In this document: positions 1-9,202 of the stretch, in pieces
Layout of the letters: each line of letters opens with the position of its first letter
How positions within the stretch are numbered: the first letter of the stretch is position 1
Source of the DNA: [Pseudomonas] carboxydohydrogena
GTDB taxonomy: Bacteria; Pseudomonadota; Alphaproteobacteria; Rhizobiales; Xanthobacteraceae
Assembly (NCBI RefSeq): GCF_029030725.1
Contig: NZ_CP113162.1
Span: 1,362,501 to 1,426,500, forward strand
DNA length: 64,000 nucleotides
Reading direction: 5' to 3'
Program-made: the position numbers and the translations under genes
The notes under the pieces: model-generated
Database searches by the model: none
Seen by the model: the letters and a program-made list of their open reading frames with translations, nothing else
Told to the model about the DNA's origin: nothing

Positions 1-96
1 GTCTTCCGCGGCCAGTTCGGCTCTCAGTCGGATACCAAGCGCGCTGTCGTGACCCTCGAAGAGGGCCACCGCATCGACGTGACCACCGGACTGTAA
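1..96 (+). CDS. rplW: 50S ribosomal protein L23, C-terminal fragment (5' end outside window)
   Basis: The first 31 codons continue an open frame from outside the window and end with TAA at 94-96. The peptide ends in [12 protein letters not shown], the usual end of alphaproteobacterial L23. L23 lies at the polypeptide exit tunnel and is the docking site of trigger factor and SRP. It ends 11 bases before rplB, the standard S10-operon order. Only the tail is visible, so the assignment rests on that tail and on gene order. Confidence 0.85.
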   Translation, partial: VFRGQFGSQSDTKRAVVTLEEGHRIDVTTGL

Positions 97-107
97 GGTT
101 TACGACG

Positions 108-944
108 ATGGCATTGAAAACATTCAACCCCACGACGCCCGGCCAGCGCCAATTGGTGATGGTCGATCGCTCGGCGCTCTATAAGGGCAAGCCGGTCAAG
201 GCGCTCACCGAGGGCAAGCATTCCAACGGTGGCCGTGGCAACACCGGCCGCATCACCGTGCGCTTCCGTGGCGGCGGTCACAAGAAGACCTATCGCCTGG
301 TGGACTTCAAGCGCACCAAGGTCGATGTCGCCGCGACCGTGGAACGGCTCGAATACGATCCGAACCGCACCGCGTTCATCGCGCTGATCAAGTACGCCGA
401 CGGCGAACAGTCCTACATCCTGGCGCCGCAGCGTCTGGCCGTGGGCGATACCGTGATCGCCGGCAACTACGTCGACGTGAAGCCGGGCAATGTCATGCCG
501 ATGGGCAACATGCCGGTCGGCACCATCGTCCACAATGTCGAGATGAAGATCGGCAAGGGCGGTCAGATGGCGCGTTCGGCGGGCACCTACGCCCAGATCG
601 TCGGCCGCGACCACGACTACGTTATTCTTCGCCTGAACTCGGGCGAGCAGCGCATGGTCCACGGCCGCTGCACCGCCACCATCGGTGCGGTGTCGAACCC
701 GGACCACATGAACACCTCGATCGGCAAGGCCGGCCGCAAGCGTTGGATGGGCCGTCGCCCGCACAACCGCGGCGTCGTCATGAACCCGATCGACCATCCG
801 CACGGCGGCGGTGAAGGCCGCACCTCGGGCGGCCGCCACCCGGTCACCCCGTGGGGCAAGCCGACCAAGGGCAAGAAGACCCGCACCAACAAGTCGACCA
901 ACAAGTTCATTCTCATCAGCCGCCACAAGCGGAAGAAGAAGTAA
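108..944 (+). CDS. rplB: 50S ribosomal protein L2
   Basis: A 278-residue L2 of normal length that binds 23S rRNA and is needed for subunit joining and peptidyl-transferase activity. The C-terminal third carries the family signature [12 protein letters not shown] followed by a very basic tail ending KRKKK. The N-terminus [17 protein letters not shown] is typical for alphaproteobacteria. It lies between rplW and rpsS with short gaps, so it is transcribed in the S10 operon. No internal anomalies are seen. Confidence 0.98.
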   Translation: MALKTFNPTTPGQRQLVMVDRSALYKGKPVKALTEGKHSNGGRGNTGRITVRFRGGGHKKTYRLVDFKRTKVDVAATVERLEYDPNRTAFIALIKYADGEQSYILAPQRLAVGDTVIAGNYVDVKPGNVMPMGNMPVGTIVHNVEMKIGKGGQMARSAGTYAQIVGRDHDYVILRLNSGEQRMVHGRCTATIGAVSNPDHMNTSIGKAGRKRWMGRRPHNRGVVMNPIDHPHGGGEGRTSGGRHPVTPWGKPTKGKKTRTNKSTNKFILISRHKRKKK

Positions 945-956
945 GGATCGCCGGAC

Positions 957-1235
957 ATGGTACGTTCAGTCTGGAAAGGCCCGTTCGTTGAAGGCTCTCT
1001 GCTCAAGAAGGCAGATGCAGCCCGCGCGTCTGGCCGTCACGACGTCATCAAGATCTGGAGCCGCCGCTCGACGATCCTGCCGCAGTTCGTGGGTCTGACC
1101 TTCGGCGTCTACAACGGCCAGAAGCACGTTCCGGTCGCCGTGAACGAGGAAATGGTCGGCCACAAGTTCGGCGAGTTCTCGCCGACCCGCACTTTCCATG
1201 GCCATTCGGGCGATAAGAAAGCCAAGAAGGCTTGA
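957..1235 (+). CDS. rpsS: 30S ribosomal protein S19
   Basis: A 92-residue S19, a 30S head protein next to S13. It starts [19 protein letters not shown] and contains the conserved stretches [16 protein letters not shown] and [12 protein letters not shown]. It starts 12 bases after the rplB stop and ends 10 bases before rplV. Length and order match the family exactly. Confidence 0.98.
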   Translation: MVRSVWKGPFVEGSLLKKADAARASGRHDVIKIWSRRSTILPQFVGLTFGVYNGQKHVPVAVNEEMVGHKFGEFSPTRTFHGHSGDKKAKKA

Positions 1236-1245
1236 GGACTAAGTC

Positions 1246-1632
1246 ATGAGCAAACCAAAGCGCGAACGCGCCCTTTCGGAGAATGAAGCCAAGGCGGTTG
1301 CCCGCATGCTTCGCGTGAGCCCGCAGAAGCTCAATCTTGTCGCGCAACTGATCCGCGGCAAGAAGGCTGCTTCCGCGCTGGCCGACCTGCAATTCTCGCG
1401 CAAGCGGATCGCGGTCGACGTCAAGAAGTGCCTCGAATCCGCGATCGCCAACGCCGAAAACAACCATGACCTCGATGTTGACGCGCTGGTCGTCTCCGAG
1501 GCGCATGTCGGCAACGGCATCGTGATGAAGCGTTTCGCACCGCGCGGCCGTGGCCGTTCGGGCCGTGTCTATAAACCGTTCTCGCAGCTGACGATCGTTG
1601 TCCGTCAGGTCGAGGCCGAGGCGAGCGCTTAA
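1246..1632 (+). CDS. rplV: 50S ribosomal protein L22
   Basis: A 128-residue L22. It binds 23S rRNA, and its long beta-hairpin lines the exit tunnel near the macrolide site. The hairpin region is recognisable near residues 85-108 ([18 protein letters not shown]). The N-terminus [36 protein letters not shown] is typical of the order. It sits between rpsS and rpsC in the standard operon order. Confidence 0.98.
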   Translation: MSKPKRERALSENEAKAVARMLRVSPQKLNLVAQLIRGKKAASALADLQFSRKRIAVDVKKCLESAIANAENNHDLDVDALVVSEAHVGNGIVMKRFAPRGRGRSGRVYKPFSQLTIVVRQVEAEASA

Positions 1633-1650
1633 AGAGCGCAGGAGAAAACG

Positions 1651-2355
1651 ATGGGTCAAAAGATCAATCCAATCGGGCTGCGTCTCGGCATCAACCGGAC
1701 CTGGGATTCCCGTTGGTTCGCCGGCAAGGGCGAATACGCCAAGCTCCTCCACGAGGACGTGCGGATTCGCGAAGTGCTGATGAAGGAACTGAAGCAGGCG
1801 GCCGTGGCGCGCATCGTGATCGAGCGCCCGCACAAGAAGTGCCGCGTTTCGGTTTACTCGGCGCGCCCCGGCGTGGTGATCGGCAAGAAGGGCGCCGACA
1901 TCGACAAGCTGAAGAAGAAGGTCGCGGAGATCACCCAGTCCGACGTCGTCATCAACATCGTCGAAATCCGCAAGCCGGAACTCGACGCGACGCTGGTCGC
2001 CGAATCGATCGCCCAGCAGCTCGAGCGCCGCGTGGCGTTCCGCCGCGCGATGAAGCGGGCGGTTCAGTCGGCGATGCGTCTCGGCGCGCAGGGCATTCGT
2101 ATCAACTGCTCGGGCCGTCTCGGCGGCGCGGAAATCGCGCGCATGGAATGGTACCGCGAAGGCCGCGTGCCGCTGCACACGCTGCGCGCGGACGTCGATT
2201 ACGGCGTGGCCACCGCGTTCACCACGTTCGGCACCTGCGGCGTGAAGGTCTGGCTCTTCAAGGGCGAGATCCTCGAGCACGATCCGATGGCGCAGGACAA
2301 GCGCCTGAACGACACCAGCGGCGGTGACAGCCGTCCGCGTCGCGACGCGGCGTGA
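1651..2355 (+). CDS. rpsC: 30S ribosomal protein S3
   Basis: A 234-residue S3 that forms part of the mRNA entry channel and has helicase function there. It begins [19 protein letters not shown] type II KH domain is marked by [16 protein letters not shown] (about residues 74-89), and the C-terminal domain includes [29 protein letters not shown]. The last 20 residues are a variable polar and basic tail. The 85-base gap to rplP is unusually long for this operon and holds a palindromic repeat, described separately. Confidence 0.98.
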   Translation: MGQKINPIGLRLGINRTWDSRWFAGKGEYAKLLHEDVRIREVLMKELKQAAVARIVIERPHKKCRVSVYSARPGVVIGKKGADIDKLKKKVAEITQSDVVINIVEIRKPELDATLVAESIAQQLERRVAFRRAMKRAVQSAMRLGAQGIRINCSGRLGGAEIARMEWYREGRVPLHTLRADVDYGVATAFTTFGTCGVKVWLFKGEILEHDPMAQDKRLNDTSGGDSRPRRDAA

Positions 2356-2363
2356 TTGAAATC

Positions 2364-2408
2364 GCATGACCCCGAAAAGTGGATACCGGTTTTCGGATCA
2401 GGTCATGC
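2364..2408. repeat. Palindromic intergenic repeat between rpsC and rplP
   Basis: The arms GCATGACC (2364-2371) and GGTCATGC (2401-2408) are perfect inverted repeats, with an inner pair CCGAAAA/TTTTCGG around the core GTGGATACC. The core GAAAAGTGGATACCGGTTTTC resembles a dispersed palindrome common between genes in Bradyrhizobiaceae; that family link is from memory. It lies inside the ribosomal operon, so it is transcribed and should fold into a long hairpin in the mRNA between rpsC and rplP. Confidence 0.75.
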
Positions 2409-2440
2409 TCAAAGGTAAGAAGGTTTGAGGGCGTAAAGCC

Positions 2441-2854
2441 ATGATGCAACCCAAGAAGACCAAGTTCCGCAAGGCGCACAAGGGCCGTATCCACGGCGTC
2501 GCCTCGTCGGGCGCGACGTTGTCCTTCGGCCAGTTCGGCCTGAAGGCGATGGCGCCGGAGCGCATCACTGCGCGCCAGATCGAAGCCGCGCGCCGCGCGC
2601 TGACCCGCCACATGAAGCGTGTCGGCCGCGTGTGGATCCGCGTGTTCCCCGATCTTCCGGTGTCGAAGAAGCCCGCCGAAGTCCGTATGGGCTCGGGCAA
2701 GGGTTCGCCGGAATTGTGGGTGGCGCGGGTGAAGCCGGGCCGCATCCTGTTCGAGATCGACGGCGTCAACGACCAGATCGCGCGTGAGGCGCTGTCGCTC
2801 GCGGCCGCCAAGCTTCCGATCAAGACGCGCTTCGTCGCACGTATCGCGGAGTAA
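2441..2854 (+). CDS. rplP: 50S ribosomal protein L16
   Basis: A 137-residue L16, which helps to position the A-site tRNA acceptor end. It starts [19 protein letters not shown]; the two ATGs at 2441 and 2444 are both possible starts and change the protein by one residue. Conserved features include [19 protein letters not shown], the basic stretch [20 protein letters not shown] and the [10 protein letters not shown] segment. It is followed closely by rpmC (4 bases). Confidence 0.98.
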   Translation: MMQPKKTKFRKAHKGRIHGVASSGATLSFGQFGLKAMAPERITARQIEAARRALTRHMKRVGRVWIRVFPDLPVSKKPAEVRMGSGKGSPELWVARVKPGRILFEIDGVNDQIAREALSLAAAKLPIKTRFVARIAE

Positions 2855-2858
2855 CGAG

Positions 2859-3071
2859 ATGGCACACAAAGCTGAAGACGTCCGTGCGATGAGCGCCGAC
2901 CAGATGGAGGATGCGATCCTCAATCTGAAGAAGGAGCGGTTCAACCTGCGCTTCCAGCGGGCCACCGGCCAGCTCGAGAACACCTCGCGCCTGCGCGAAG
3001 CTCGCCGCGAAATCGCACGCATCAAGACCATCGCTGCGCAGAAACGCGCCGCGGACAGCAAGAAGAAGTAA
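2859..3071 (+). CDS. rpmC: 50S ribosomal protein L29
   Basis: A 70-residue L29, a small two-helix protein at the tunnel exit next to L23. The start [20 protein letters not shown] at 2859 is preceded by a short purine run just after the rplP stop, and no other start gives the family length. The C-terminal helix ([21 protein letters not shown]) is typical. Order rplP-rpmC-rpsQ is standard. Confidence 0.97.
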   Translation: MAHKAEDVRAMSADQMEDAILNLKKERFNLRFQRATGQLENTSRLREARREIARIKTIAAQKRAADSKKK

Positions 3072-3083
3072 GGGGCGAGCCAG

Positions 3084-3332
3084 ATGCCGAAGCGTACTCT
3101 CCAGGGCGTCGTCGTCAGCGACAAGCAGGACAAGACCGTTGTCGTGCGTGTCGACCGCCGCTTCACCCATCCGATCTACAAGAAGACCATTCGCCGGTCC
3201 AAGAACTACCATGCGCACGACGAGAACAATCAGTTCAAGGCGGGCGACACGGTCTGGATCGAGGAGAGCAAGCCGCTCTCGAAGCTGAAGCGCTGGACTG
3301 TCGTCCGGGGCGAAGACAAGAAAACCGCTTGA
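3084..3332 (+). CDS. rpsQ: 30S ribosomal protein S17
   Basis: An 82-residue S17, an OB-fold protein that binds 16S rRNA early in 30S assembly. The start [25 protein letters not shown] and the internal [19 protein letters not shown] are family hallmarks. It is followed by a 119-base gap before rplN, the transition from the S10 to the spc operon. Confidence 0.98.
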   Translation: MPKRTLQGVVVSDKQDKTVVVRVDRRFTHPIYKKTIRRSKNYHAHDENNQFKAGDTVWIEESKPLSKLKRWTVVRGEDKKTA

Positions 3333-3382
3333 GAAACGTCCGGCATCCGCCGGATCGCTCTTGGGCAAACCGTTTGAAATAG

Positions 3383-3427
3383 GCACGAAAACCGATTTCG
3401 GGATCGTGCTGTTAAGCGCTCTAGCGC
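3383..3427. repeat. Palindromic spacer element between S10 and spc operons
   Basis: The gap between rpsQ and rplN holds two inverted repeats: GCACGA (3383-3388) with TCGTGC (3404-3409), and GCGCT (3416-3420) with AGCGC (3423-3427). The first resembles, in a degenerate form, the GAAAA...TTTTCGG element between rpsC and rplP. It may be a repeat remnant, an mRNA-processing hairpin or part of a promoter for the spc operon. No uridine run follows, so it is not a clear terminator. Confidence 0.45.
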
Positions 3428-3451
3428 ATAGAAAGAGGACGAGGTGCATCA

Positions 3452-3820
3452 ATGATTCAGATGCAGACCAACCTCGACGTGGCCGATAATTCCGGCGCGC
3501 GCCGTGTCATGTGCATCAAGGTGCTTGGAGGTTCCAAGCGCCGTTACGCCACCGTTGGCGACATCATCGTCGTGTCCATCAAGGAAGCCATTCCGCGCGG
3601 AAAGGTGAAGAAGGGCGACGTGATGAAGGCCGTGGTCGTGCGTGTTGCGAAGGACATTCGCCGCGCCGACGGTTCGGTGATCCGTTTCGACCGCAACGCC
3701 GCCGTGCTGGTGAACAACCAGTCCGAGCCGGTCGGCACCCGTATCTTCGGGCCGGTGCCGCGCGAGCTGCGCGCCAAGAACCACATGAAGATCATCTCGC
3801 TTGCGCCGGAGGTGCTGTAA
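3452..3820 (+). CDS. rplN: 50S ribosomal protein L14
   Basis: A 122-residue L14, which forms an intersubunit bridge and binds L19 and 23S rRNA. It starts [28 protein letters not shown] and contains [20 protein letters not shown]; both are nearly invariant. Its stop TAA (3818-3820) shares an A with the rplX start, consistent with translational coupling. It is the first gene of the spc operon. Confidence 0.98.
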   Translation: MIQMQTNLDVADNSGARRVMCIKVLGGSKRRYATVGDIIVVSIKEAIPRGKVKKGDVMKAVVVRVAKDIRRADGSVIRFDRNAAVLVNNQSEPVGTRIFGPVPRELRAKNHMKIISLAPEVL

Positions 3821-4134
3821 TGGCCGCCAAGATCCGCAAAGGCGACAAGGTCGTCGTTCTGACCGGCCGCGACAAGGGTCGTACCGGCGAAGTGTTCGAG
3901 GTGCGTCCGTCGGAAGGCCGCGCGCTGGTTCGTGGCGTCAACCTGGTGAAGCGTCACCAGAAGCAGACGCAAGCGCAGGAGGGCGGCATCATCTCCAAGG
4001 AGAGCCCGATCCACCTGTCGAACATCGCGCTCGTCGGCAAGGACGGCAAGCCGACCCGCGTCGGTTTCAAGATTCAGAAGGATGGCACCAAGGTGCGCAT
4101 CGCCAAGAGCTCGGGAGCTGAGATCGATGGCTGA
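3820..4134 (+). CDS. rplX: 50S ribosomal protein L24
   Basis: A 104-residue L24, an assembly-initiator protein with an N-terminal KOW motif ([24 protein letters not shown], about residues 5-28). I chose ATG 3820 because it gives the family start [12 protein letters not shown] and overlaps the rplN stop by one base. Its 3' end overlaps the rplE start by 8 bases, so L14, L24 and L5 are probably translationally coupled. Confidence 0.97.
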   Translation: MAAKIRKGDKVVVLTGRDKGRTGEVFEVRPSEGRALVRGVNLVKRHQKQTQAQEGGIISKESPIHLSNIALVGKDGKPTRVGFKIQKDGTKVRIAKSSGAEIDG

Positions 4135-4681
4135 GACATATATTCCGCGCCTGCGCACGGTGTATGACCGCGACATCCGCGGCAAGCTGACCGAGCAGTT
4201 CGGCCTGACCAATGCGATGCAGGTTCCGCGCCTGGACAAGGTCGTGCTCAACATGGGCATCGGCGAGGCCGTCAACGACCGCAAGAAGGTCGAGCTGGCC
4301 GCGAACGATCTCGCGCTGATCGCAGGTCAGAAGCCGATCGTGACCCATTCGCGCAAGGCGATCGCGACCTTCAAGCTGCGCGAAGGCCAGGCCATTGGCG
4401 CCAAGGTCACGCTGCGCAAGGCGAAGATGTACGAGTTCATCGACCGCCTCATCAACGTGGCCCTGCCGCGCGTGCGCGACTTCCGCGGCCTCAACCCCAA
4501 GAGCTTCGACGGCCGCGGCAATTATTCGCTCGGCCTGAAAGAGCACATCGTGTTTCCGGAAATCGACTACGACAAGTCGGGCGAGAGCTGGGGCATGGAC
4601 ATCACGGTTTGCACCACCGCCGCCAACGACGAGCAGGCGAGGGCGCTGTTGACCGCATTCAATTTCCCGTTCCGGCAGTGA
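4127..4681 (+). CDS. rplE: 50S ribosomal protein L5
   Basis: A 184-residue L5, which binds 5S rRNA and contacts P-site tRNA. ATG 4127 gives [21 protein letters not shown] and overlaps rplX by 8 bases. Conserved segments include [47 protein letters not shown] and [21 protein letters not shown]. Length and position are standard. Confidence 0.98.
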   Translation: MAETYIPRLRTVYDRDIRGKLTEQFGLTNAMQVPRLDKVVLNMGIGEAVNDRKKVELAANDLALIAGQKPIVTHSRKAIATFKLREGQAIGAKVTLRKAKMYEFIDRLINVALPRVRDFRGLNPKSFDGRGNYSLGLKEHIVFPEIDYDKSGESWGMDITVCTTAANDEQARALLTAFNFPFRQ

Positions 4682-4729
4682 GACGCTGAGCCAGGCGTTT
4701 CAGACGCGGAAAGGTATGGAGACTATCGA

Positions 4730-5035
4730 ATGGCTAAGAAGAGTTCGATCGAGAAGAATAACCGGCGTCAGAAGATGACGAAGAATGCCGCCGCCAAGCG
4801 CGCGCGGCTGAAGGCGATCATCTCCGACAAGACGAAGCCGATGGAAGAGCGTTTCGCCGCGACCATCAAGCTTGCCGAGATGCCGCGCAATTCGTCTGCG
4901 ACCCGCATCAAGAACCGCTGCGAGATCAGCGGCCGGCCCCACGCGGTCTATCGCAAGACCAAGATGAGCCGCATCGCGATCCGCGACTTCGGGTCCCGGG
5001 GTCTGATCCCGGGTCTCGTGAAGTCGAGCTGGTAA
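4730..5035 (+). CDS. rpsN: 30S ribosomal protein S14 (zinc-independent form)
   Basis: A 101-residue S14 of the long form that lacks the CxxC zinc motif. It starts [16 protein letters not shown] and ends in the conserved [40 protein letters not shown]. It binds 16S rRNA in the 30S head. It lies between rplE and rpsH. Confidence 0.98.
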   Translation: MAKKSSIEKNNRRQKMTKNAAAKRARLKAIISDKTKPMEERFAATIKLAEMPRNSSATRIKNRCEISGRPHAVYRKTKMSRIAIRDFGSRGLIPGLVKSSW

Positions 5036-5045
5036 GGAGGGGCGC

Positions 5046-5444
5046 ATGTCAACGCACGATCCGATCAGCGATCTCATCACCCGCATCCGCAACGCGCAGA
5101 TGCGCTCCAAGTCCAAGGTTTCGACCCCGGGCTCGAAGATGCGCGCCAACGTTCTCGAAGTGCTGAAGTCCGAGGGTTACATCCGCGGCTACGCCAGCGT
5201 CGAGCACAAGAGCGGCCACAACGAGCTTGAGATCGAGCTGAAGTATTTCGACGGCGAGCCGGTCATCAAGGAGATCGAGCGCGTGTCGAAGCCGGGCCGC
5301 CGGGTTTACGCGTCGGTGAAGAACCTGCCGCGCGTCAAGAACGGGCTTGGCATTTCGGTGCTGTCGACGCCGAAGGGAATCATGGCTGACCACGCCGCGC
5401 GCGACGCGAATGTGGGCGGCGAAATTCTCTTCACGGTATTCTGA
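5046..5444 (+). CDS. rpsH: 30S ribosomal protein S8
   Basis: A 132-residue S8, a primary 16S rRNA binder. In E. coli it also represses translation of the spc operon. It starts [19 protein letters not shown] and ends [33 protein letters not shown], both family signatures. A Shine-Dalgarno-like AAGGAGG lies just upstream (about 5035-5041). Confidence 0.98.
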   Translation: MSTHDPISDLITRIRNAQMRSKSKVSTPGSKMRANVLEVLKSEGYIRGYASVEHKSGHNELEIELKYFDGEPVIKEIERVSKPGRRVYASVKNLPRVKNGLGISVLSTPKGIMADHAARDANVGGEILFTVF

Positions 5445-5457
5445 GGAAGGACGAAAC

Positions 5458-5991
5458 ATGTCACGCGTAGGCAAACGGCCGGTCGCGATCGCCTCGGGCG
5501 TTACCGCGAATATCGACGGCCAGACCGTCAAGGTGAAGGGCCCGAAGGGTACGCTTCAGTTCACCGTGCACGACGACGTGTCGGTGGAATTGAAGGACAA
5601 CGTGATCCGCGTCGCGCCGCGCTTCGAGACCAAGCGTGCGCAGTCGCTGTACGGCACCGCGCGCGCCCAGATCGCGAATCTCGTCGAGGGCGTCACCAAG
5701 GGTTTCGAGAAGAAGCTGGAAATCACCGGCGTCGGCTACCGCGCGGCCTTGCAGGGCAAGAACCTGCAACTCTCGCTCGGCTACAGCCATGACGTGATTT
5801 ATCCGATCCCGGAAGGCATCACCATCACGGTGCCGAAGCCGACGGAAATCACCATCGTCGGCAACGACAGCCAGCGCGTCGGCCAGGTTGCGGCCGAGAT
5901 CCGCGGCTACCGTCCGCCCGAGCCGTACAAGGGCAAGGGCGTGAAGTACGCCAATGAATTCATCTTCCGCAAGGAAGGCAAGAAGAAGTAA
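5458..5991 (+). CDS. rplF: 50S ribosomal protein L6
   Basis: A 177-residue L6 with two similar domains near the factor-binding centre. ATG 5458 gives the family start [15 protein letters not shown] and is preceded by a GAGGAAGG run. Conserved features are [30 protein letters not shown] and the C-terminal [28 protein letters not shown]. It sits between rpsH and rplR. Confidence 0.98.
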   Translation: MSRVGKRPVAIASGVTANIDGQTVKVKGPKGTLQFTVHDDVSVELKDNVIRVAPRFETKRAQSLYGTARAQIANLVEGVTKGFEKKLEITGVGYRAALQGKNLQLSLGYSHDVIYPIPEGITITVPKPTEITIVGNDSQRVGQVAAEIRGYRPPEPYKGKGVKYANEFIFRKEGKKK

Positions 5992-6002
5992 CGGAGCCGG
6001 TC

Positions 6003-6365
6003 ATGTCGAAACTCAAGGTCACGAATGCCCGGCGCAAGCAGCGCGTGCGCAACTCCCTGCGCCGCTCCGCTGGCGGCCGTCCGCGCCTGTCGGTGTTCCG
6101 CTCGTCGAAGCACATCTATGCCCAGGTCATCGACGATCAGAAGGGCGAGACGCTCGCTTCGGCGTCGTCGCTGGAGAAGGCGATGCGCGACGGCGGCAAG
6201 ACCGGCGCCGACATCGATGCGGCGAAGGCTGTCGGCAAGCTCCTCGCGGAGCGCGCCGTGAAGAACGGCGTCAAGGAAGTCATTTTTGATCGTGGTGGCT
6301 ATCTCTATCACGGTCGCGTCAAGGCTCTGGCGGATGCGGCGCGCGAAAGCGGGTTGAGCTTCTAA
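6003..6365 (+). CDS. rplR: 50S ribosomal protein L18
   Basis: A 120-residue L18, which binds 5S rRNA and recruits it to the 50S subunit. Its start [21 protein letters not shown] is basic. [31 protein letters not shown] and the end [26 protein letters not shown] match the family. It is followed by a 51-base gap holding a 16-base perfect palindrome before rpsE. Confidence 0.98.
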   Translation: MSKLKVTNARRKQRVRNSLRRSAGGRPRLSVFRSSKHIYAQVIDDQKGETLASASSLEKAMRDGGKTGADIDAAKAVGKLLAERAVKNGVKEVIFDRGGYLYHGRVKALADAARESGLSF

Positions 6366-6382
6366 TTTTGGATTTAAGGAAC

Positions 6383-6398
6383 AGAGGCTCGAGCCTCT
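6383..6398. repeat. 16-bp perfect palindrome upstream of rpsE
   Basis: AGAGGCTCGAGCCTCT is a perfect palindrome 18 bases before the rpsE start. With no loop it is a poor RNA hairpin, but it would make a strong DNA dyad or a cruciform. It may be neutral. No known regulator site is recognised. Confidence 0.4.
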
Positions 6399-6416
6399 CA
6401 AGGATTGGACAGAACA

Positions 6417-6995
6417 ATGGCAGCTGAACGCGAACGCGGTAACCGCGAACGGGGCGGTCGGGATCGGGAAGAGCGCGACAGCGAGTTCGTGGACAAGCTC
6501 GTCCACATCAATCGCGTCGCCAAGGTGGTGAAGGGCGGCAAGCGTTTCGGCTTCGCGGCGCTCGTCGTCATCGGCGACCAGAAGGGCCGCGTCGGCTTCG
6601 GCCACGGCAAGGCTCGCGAAGTGCCGGAAGCGATCCGCAAGGCGACCGACTCAGCCAAGCGCAACCTGACGCGCGTCGCTCTGCGCGAGGGCCGCACGCT
6701 GCATCACGACATCGCCGGCCGTCACGGCGCCGGTCGCGTCTATCTGCGCGCTGCTCCGGCTGGTACCGGCATCATCGCCGGCGGCCCGATGCGCGCCGTG
6801 TTCGAGACGCTCGGCATTCAGGACGTCGTCGCCAAGTCGGTTGGCTCGTCGAACCCCTACAACATGGTTCGCGCCACCTTCGACGCGCTCAAGCATCAGG
6901 ATTCGCCGCGCTCGGTGGCCAATCGCCGCAACATCAAGGTCTCCGCGCTTCAGGCGCGCCGCGTCGGCGGCGATGCCGAGGCGGCGGCGGACTAA
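6417..6995 (+). CDS. rpsE: 30S ribosomal protein S5
   Basis: A 192-residue S5, involved in decoding accuracy and mRNA unwinding at the entry channel. ATG 6417 gives an N-terminus rich in Arg and Glu ([21 protein letters not shown]), typical of alphaproteobacteria and longer than in E. coli. The core starts at [32 protein letters not shown] and includes [20 protein letters not shown] and [14 protein letters not shown]. Confidence 0.98.
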   Translation: MAAERERGNRERGGRDREERDSEFVDKLVHINRVAKVVKGGKRFGFAALVVIGDQKGRVGFGHGKAREVPEAIRKATDSAKRNLTRVALREGRTLHHDIAGRHGAGRVYLRAAPAGTGIIAGGPMRAVFETLGIQDVVAKSVGSSNPYNMVRATFDALKHQDSPRSVANRRNIKVSALQARRVGGDAEAAAD

Positions 6996-7021
6996 CCGGA
7001 CGCTGATTGGAGTTTAGAACA

Positions 7022-7228
7022 ATGGCCAAGGAAGCTAAGGCGTCCGCAAAAACCATCAAGGTCGAACAGACCGGCAGCGCGATCCGCCGTCAAAAGGCAC
7101 AGCGCGAGACCCTGATCGGTCTGCGCCTCAACAAGATCGGCCGTGTCTCGGAATTGCAGGACACGCCTGCCGTGCGTGGCATGATCGCGAAGGTTCAGCA
7201 CCTCGTTCGCGTCGTCGACGAGAAGTAA
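7022..7228 (+). CDS. rpmD: 50S ribosomal protein L30
   Basis: A 68-residue L30, a short-form protein present in many bacteria. I chose ATG 7022 ([23 protein letters not shown]) over an in-frame ATG at 7007 because it gives the usual length and follows a GGAGTTTAGAACA leader. Conserved features are [41 protein letters not shown]. It precedes rplO in the usual order. Confidence 0.96.
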   Translation: MAKEAKASAKTIKVEQTGSAIRRQKAQRETLIGLRLNKIGRVSELQDTPAVRGMIAKVQHLVRVVDEK

Positions 7229-7239
7229 GGAACAAGACA

Positions 7240-7761
7240 ATGAAGCTCAATGAGATCGCCGACAACGAAGGCTCGCGCAAGAAGCGCATGCGCGTCGGCC
7301 GTGGCATTGGCTCCGGCAAGGGCAAGCAATCCGGCCGCGGCGGCAAGGGCCAGACCGCGCGTTCGGGCGTGCGCATCAAGGGCTTTGAAGGCGGCCAGAT
7401 GCCGCTGCATCGCCGCCTGCCGAAGCGCGGGTTCAACAACATCTTCCGCATCGAATTGTCGGAAGTGAACCTGGACCGTTTGCAGGAAGCCATCGACGCC
7501 AAGAAGCTCGACGCCAAGGGCACCATCAACGCCGAATCGCTGGTGAAGTCCGGCGTGCTGCGCCGCTCCAAGGGCGGCGTTCGGCTGCTCGGCCGTGGCG
7601 AGCTGAAGTCCAAGATCACCGTTGAAGTCCACGGCGCCACCAAGTCAGCGATCGAGGCAGTCGAGAAGGCCGGCGGTTCGGTGAAGATCCTCGCTCCGGC
7701 GAAGGATGAGGCTGCCCAGAAGGCCGCCGCCAAGAAGGGTAAGAAGGCGAAGGCTTCCTGA
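7240..7761 (+). CDS. rplO: 50S ribosomal protein L15
   Basis: A 173-residue L15, a late assembly protein of the 50S subunit. It starts [38 protein letters not shown]; the glycine- and basic-rich N-terminal arm threads through rRNA. The C-terminus is extended by an Ala/Lys-rich tail ([20 protein letters not shown]), slightly longer than in E. coli. A hairpin follows before secY. Confidence 0.97.
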   Translation: MKLNEIADNEGSRKKRMRVGRGIGSGKGKQSGRGGKGQTARSGVRIKGFEGGQMPLHRRLPKRGFNNIFRIELSEVNLDRLQEAIDAKKLDAKGTINAESLVKSGVLRRSKGGVRLLGRGELKSKITVEVHGATKSAIEAVEKAGGSVKILAPAKDEAAQKAAAKKGKKAKAS

Positions 7762-7767
7762 AGAATC

Positions 7768-7790
7768 ATGCCCGGCATTGCGCCGGGCAT
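7768..7790 (+). terminator. GC-rich hairpin between rplO and secY
   Basis: ATGCCCGGC (7768-7776) pairs with GCCGGGCAT (7782-7790) around a 5-base loop. There is no proper uridine run (TTGCGTTGCT follows), so this is more likely an attenuator or mRNA-stabilising hairpin than a full terminator, because secY, adk and the alpha operon continue downstream. Confidence 0.4.
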
Positions 7791-7870
7791 TTGCGTTGCT
7801 ACCTCTTGACTGACATCAAGACGGCGATGGCGGGCGGAAGCCGGTCATGAAGTGAAAGGACCGATACTCA

Positions 7871-9202
7871 ATGGTCTCCGCAGCGGAACAGCTCGCAGCC
7901 AATCTCAATTTCTCCTCGTTTGCCAAGGCCGACGAACTCAAGAAGCGCATCTGGTTTACGCTGGGTGCGCTCGTTGTTTATCGGCTGGGCACTTATATCC
8001 CGCTGCCGGGCATCGATCCGAGCGTCTGGAGCCAGGTGTTCAAGTCGCAGGCGGGCGGCATTCTCGGCGTGTTCAACATGTTCTCCGGCGGCGGCATCGA
8101 CCGCATGGCGGTGTTCGCGCTGAACATCATGCCCTATATCTCGGCCTCCATTATCATTCAGCTCTTGCAGACGGTTTCGCCGCAGCTCGAGGCGCTGAAG
8201 AAGGAAGGCGAGGCCGGCCGCAAGATCATCAACCAGTACACGCGCTACCTCACGGTGGTGCTCGCGGCGTTCCAGGCCTACGGCATCGCGATCGGTTTGC
8301 AGGGCGCGGGCAATGTCGTGTCCAATCCCGGCTATTTCTTCCTGATCTCGACGGCGGTGACGCTGACCGGCGGCACCATGTTCCTGATGTGGCTCGGCGA
8401 GCAGGTGACCTCGCGCGGCATCGGCAACGGCATCTCGCTGATCATCATGGCGGGCATCGTCGCGGAATTGCCGACGGCGATCGCCAACACCCTCGAACTC
8501 GGCCGTCAGGGCGCGCTGTCGACGGTGGTGATTCTCGCGATCCTGATCATGGCCGTGGTCGTCATCGCCGTGATCGTGTTCGTCGAGCGCGCGCAGCGCC
8601 GCCTCCTGATCCAGTATCCGAAGCGTCAGGTCGGCAACCGGATGTTCGAGGGCCAGTCCTCGCATCTGCCGCTCAAGCTCAACACCTCGGGCGTGATTCC
8701 GCCGATCTTCGCGTCGTCGCTCTTGTTGCTGCCGACCACGATCGCGAGCTTCAACGCGGGCAAGGGGCCGGAGTGGTTTCAGTGGCTCACGACGCAGCTT
8801 GGCCACGGCCGTCCGCTGTTTCTGATTCTGTATCTGGCGCTGATCGTCTTCTTCACGTTCTTCTACACGGCCATCGTGTTCAACCCGACCGAGACGGCCG
8901 ACAATCTGAAGAAGCACGGCGGCTTCATTCCCGGCATCCGTCCGGGTGAACGCACGGCGGAATATATCGATTACGTTCTGTCCCGCATCACGGTGGTCGG
9001 CGCGATTTATCTTGCCGCCGTCTGTCTCGTGCCGGAAATTCTGATCTCGTATGCGTCGGTGCCGTTCTATCTTGGAGGCACCTCGCTCCTGATCGTCGTC
9101 AGCGTGACGATGGACACGGTCGCGCAGGTACAAGGCTACATGCTGGCGCACCAGTATGAAGGCTTGATCCGCAAATCGAAGCTGAGGGGCCGCCGTAAAT
9201 GA
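7871..9202 (+). CDS. secY: Protein translocase subunit SecY
   Basis: A 443-residue SecY, the channel of the Sec translocon in the inner membrane. It starts [31 protein letters not shown], as in relatives. Ten hydrophobic segments can be traced. Conserved parts are [13 protein letters not shown] (TM1 and plug), the cytoplasmic loops around [15 protein letters not shown] and [15 protein letters not shown], and [16 protein letters not shown]. Its stop overlaps the adk start by 4 bases (ATGA), so the two are coupled. Confidence 0.98.
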   Translation: MVSAAEQLAANLNFSSFAKADELKKRIWFTLGALVVYRLGTYIPLPGIDPSVWSQVFKSQAGGILGVFNMFSGGGIDRMAVFALNIMPYISASIIIQLLQTVSPQLEALKKEGEAGRKIINQYTRYLTVVLAAFQAYGIAIGLQGAGNVVSNPGYFFLISTAVTLTGGTMFLMWLGEQVTSRGIGNGISLIIMAGIVAELPTAIANTLELGRQGALSTVVILAILIMAVVVIAVIVFVERAQRRLLIQYPKRQVGNRMFEGQSSHLPLKLNTSGVIPPIFASSLLLLPTTIASFNAGKGPEWFQWLTTQLGHGRPLFLILYLALIVFFTFFYTAIVFNPTETADNLKKHGGFIPGIRPGERTAEYIDYVLSRITVVGAIYLAAVCLVPEILISYASVPFYLGGTSLLIVVSVTMDTVAQVQGYMLAHQYEGLIRKSKLRGRRK

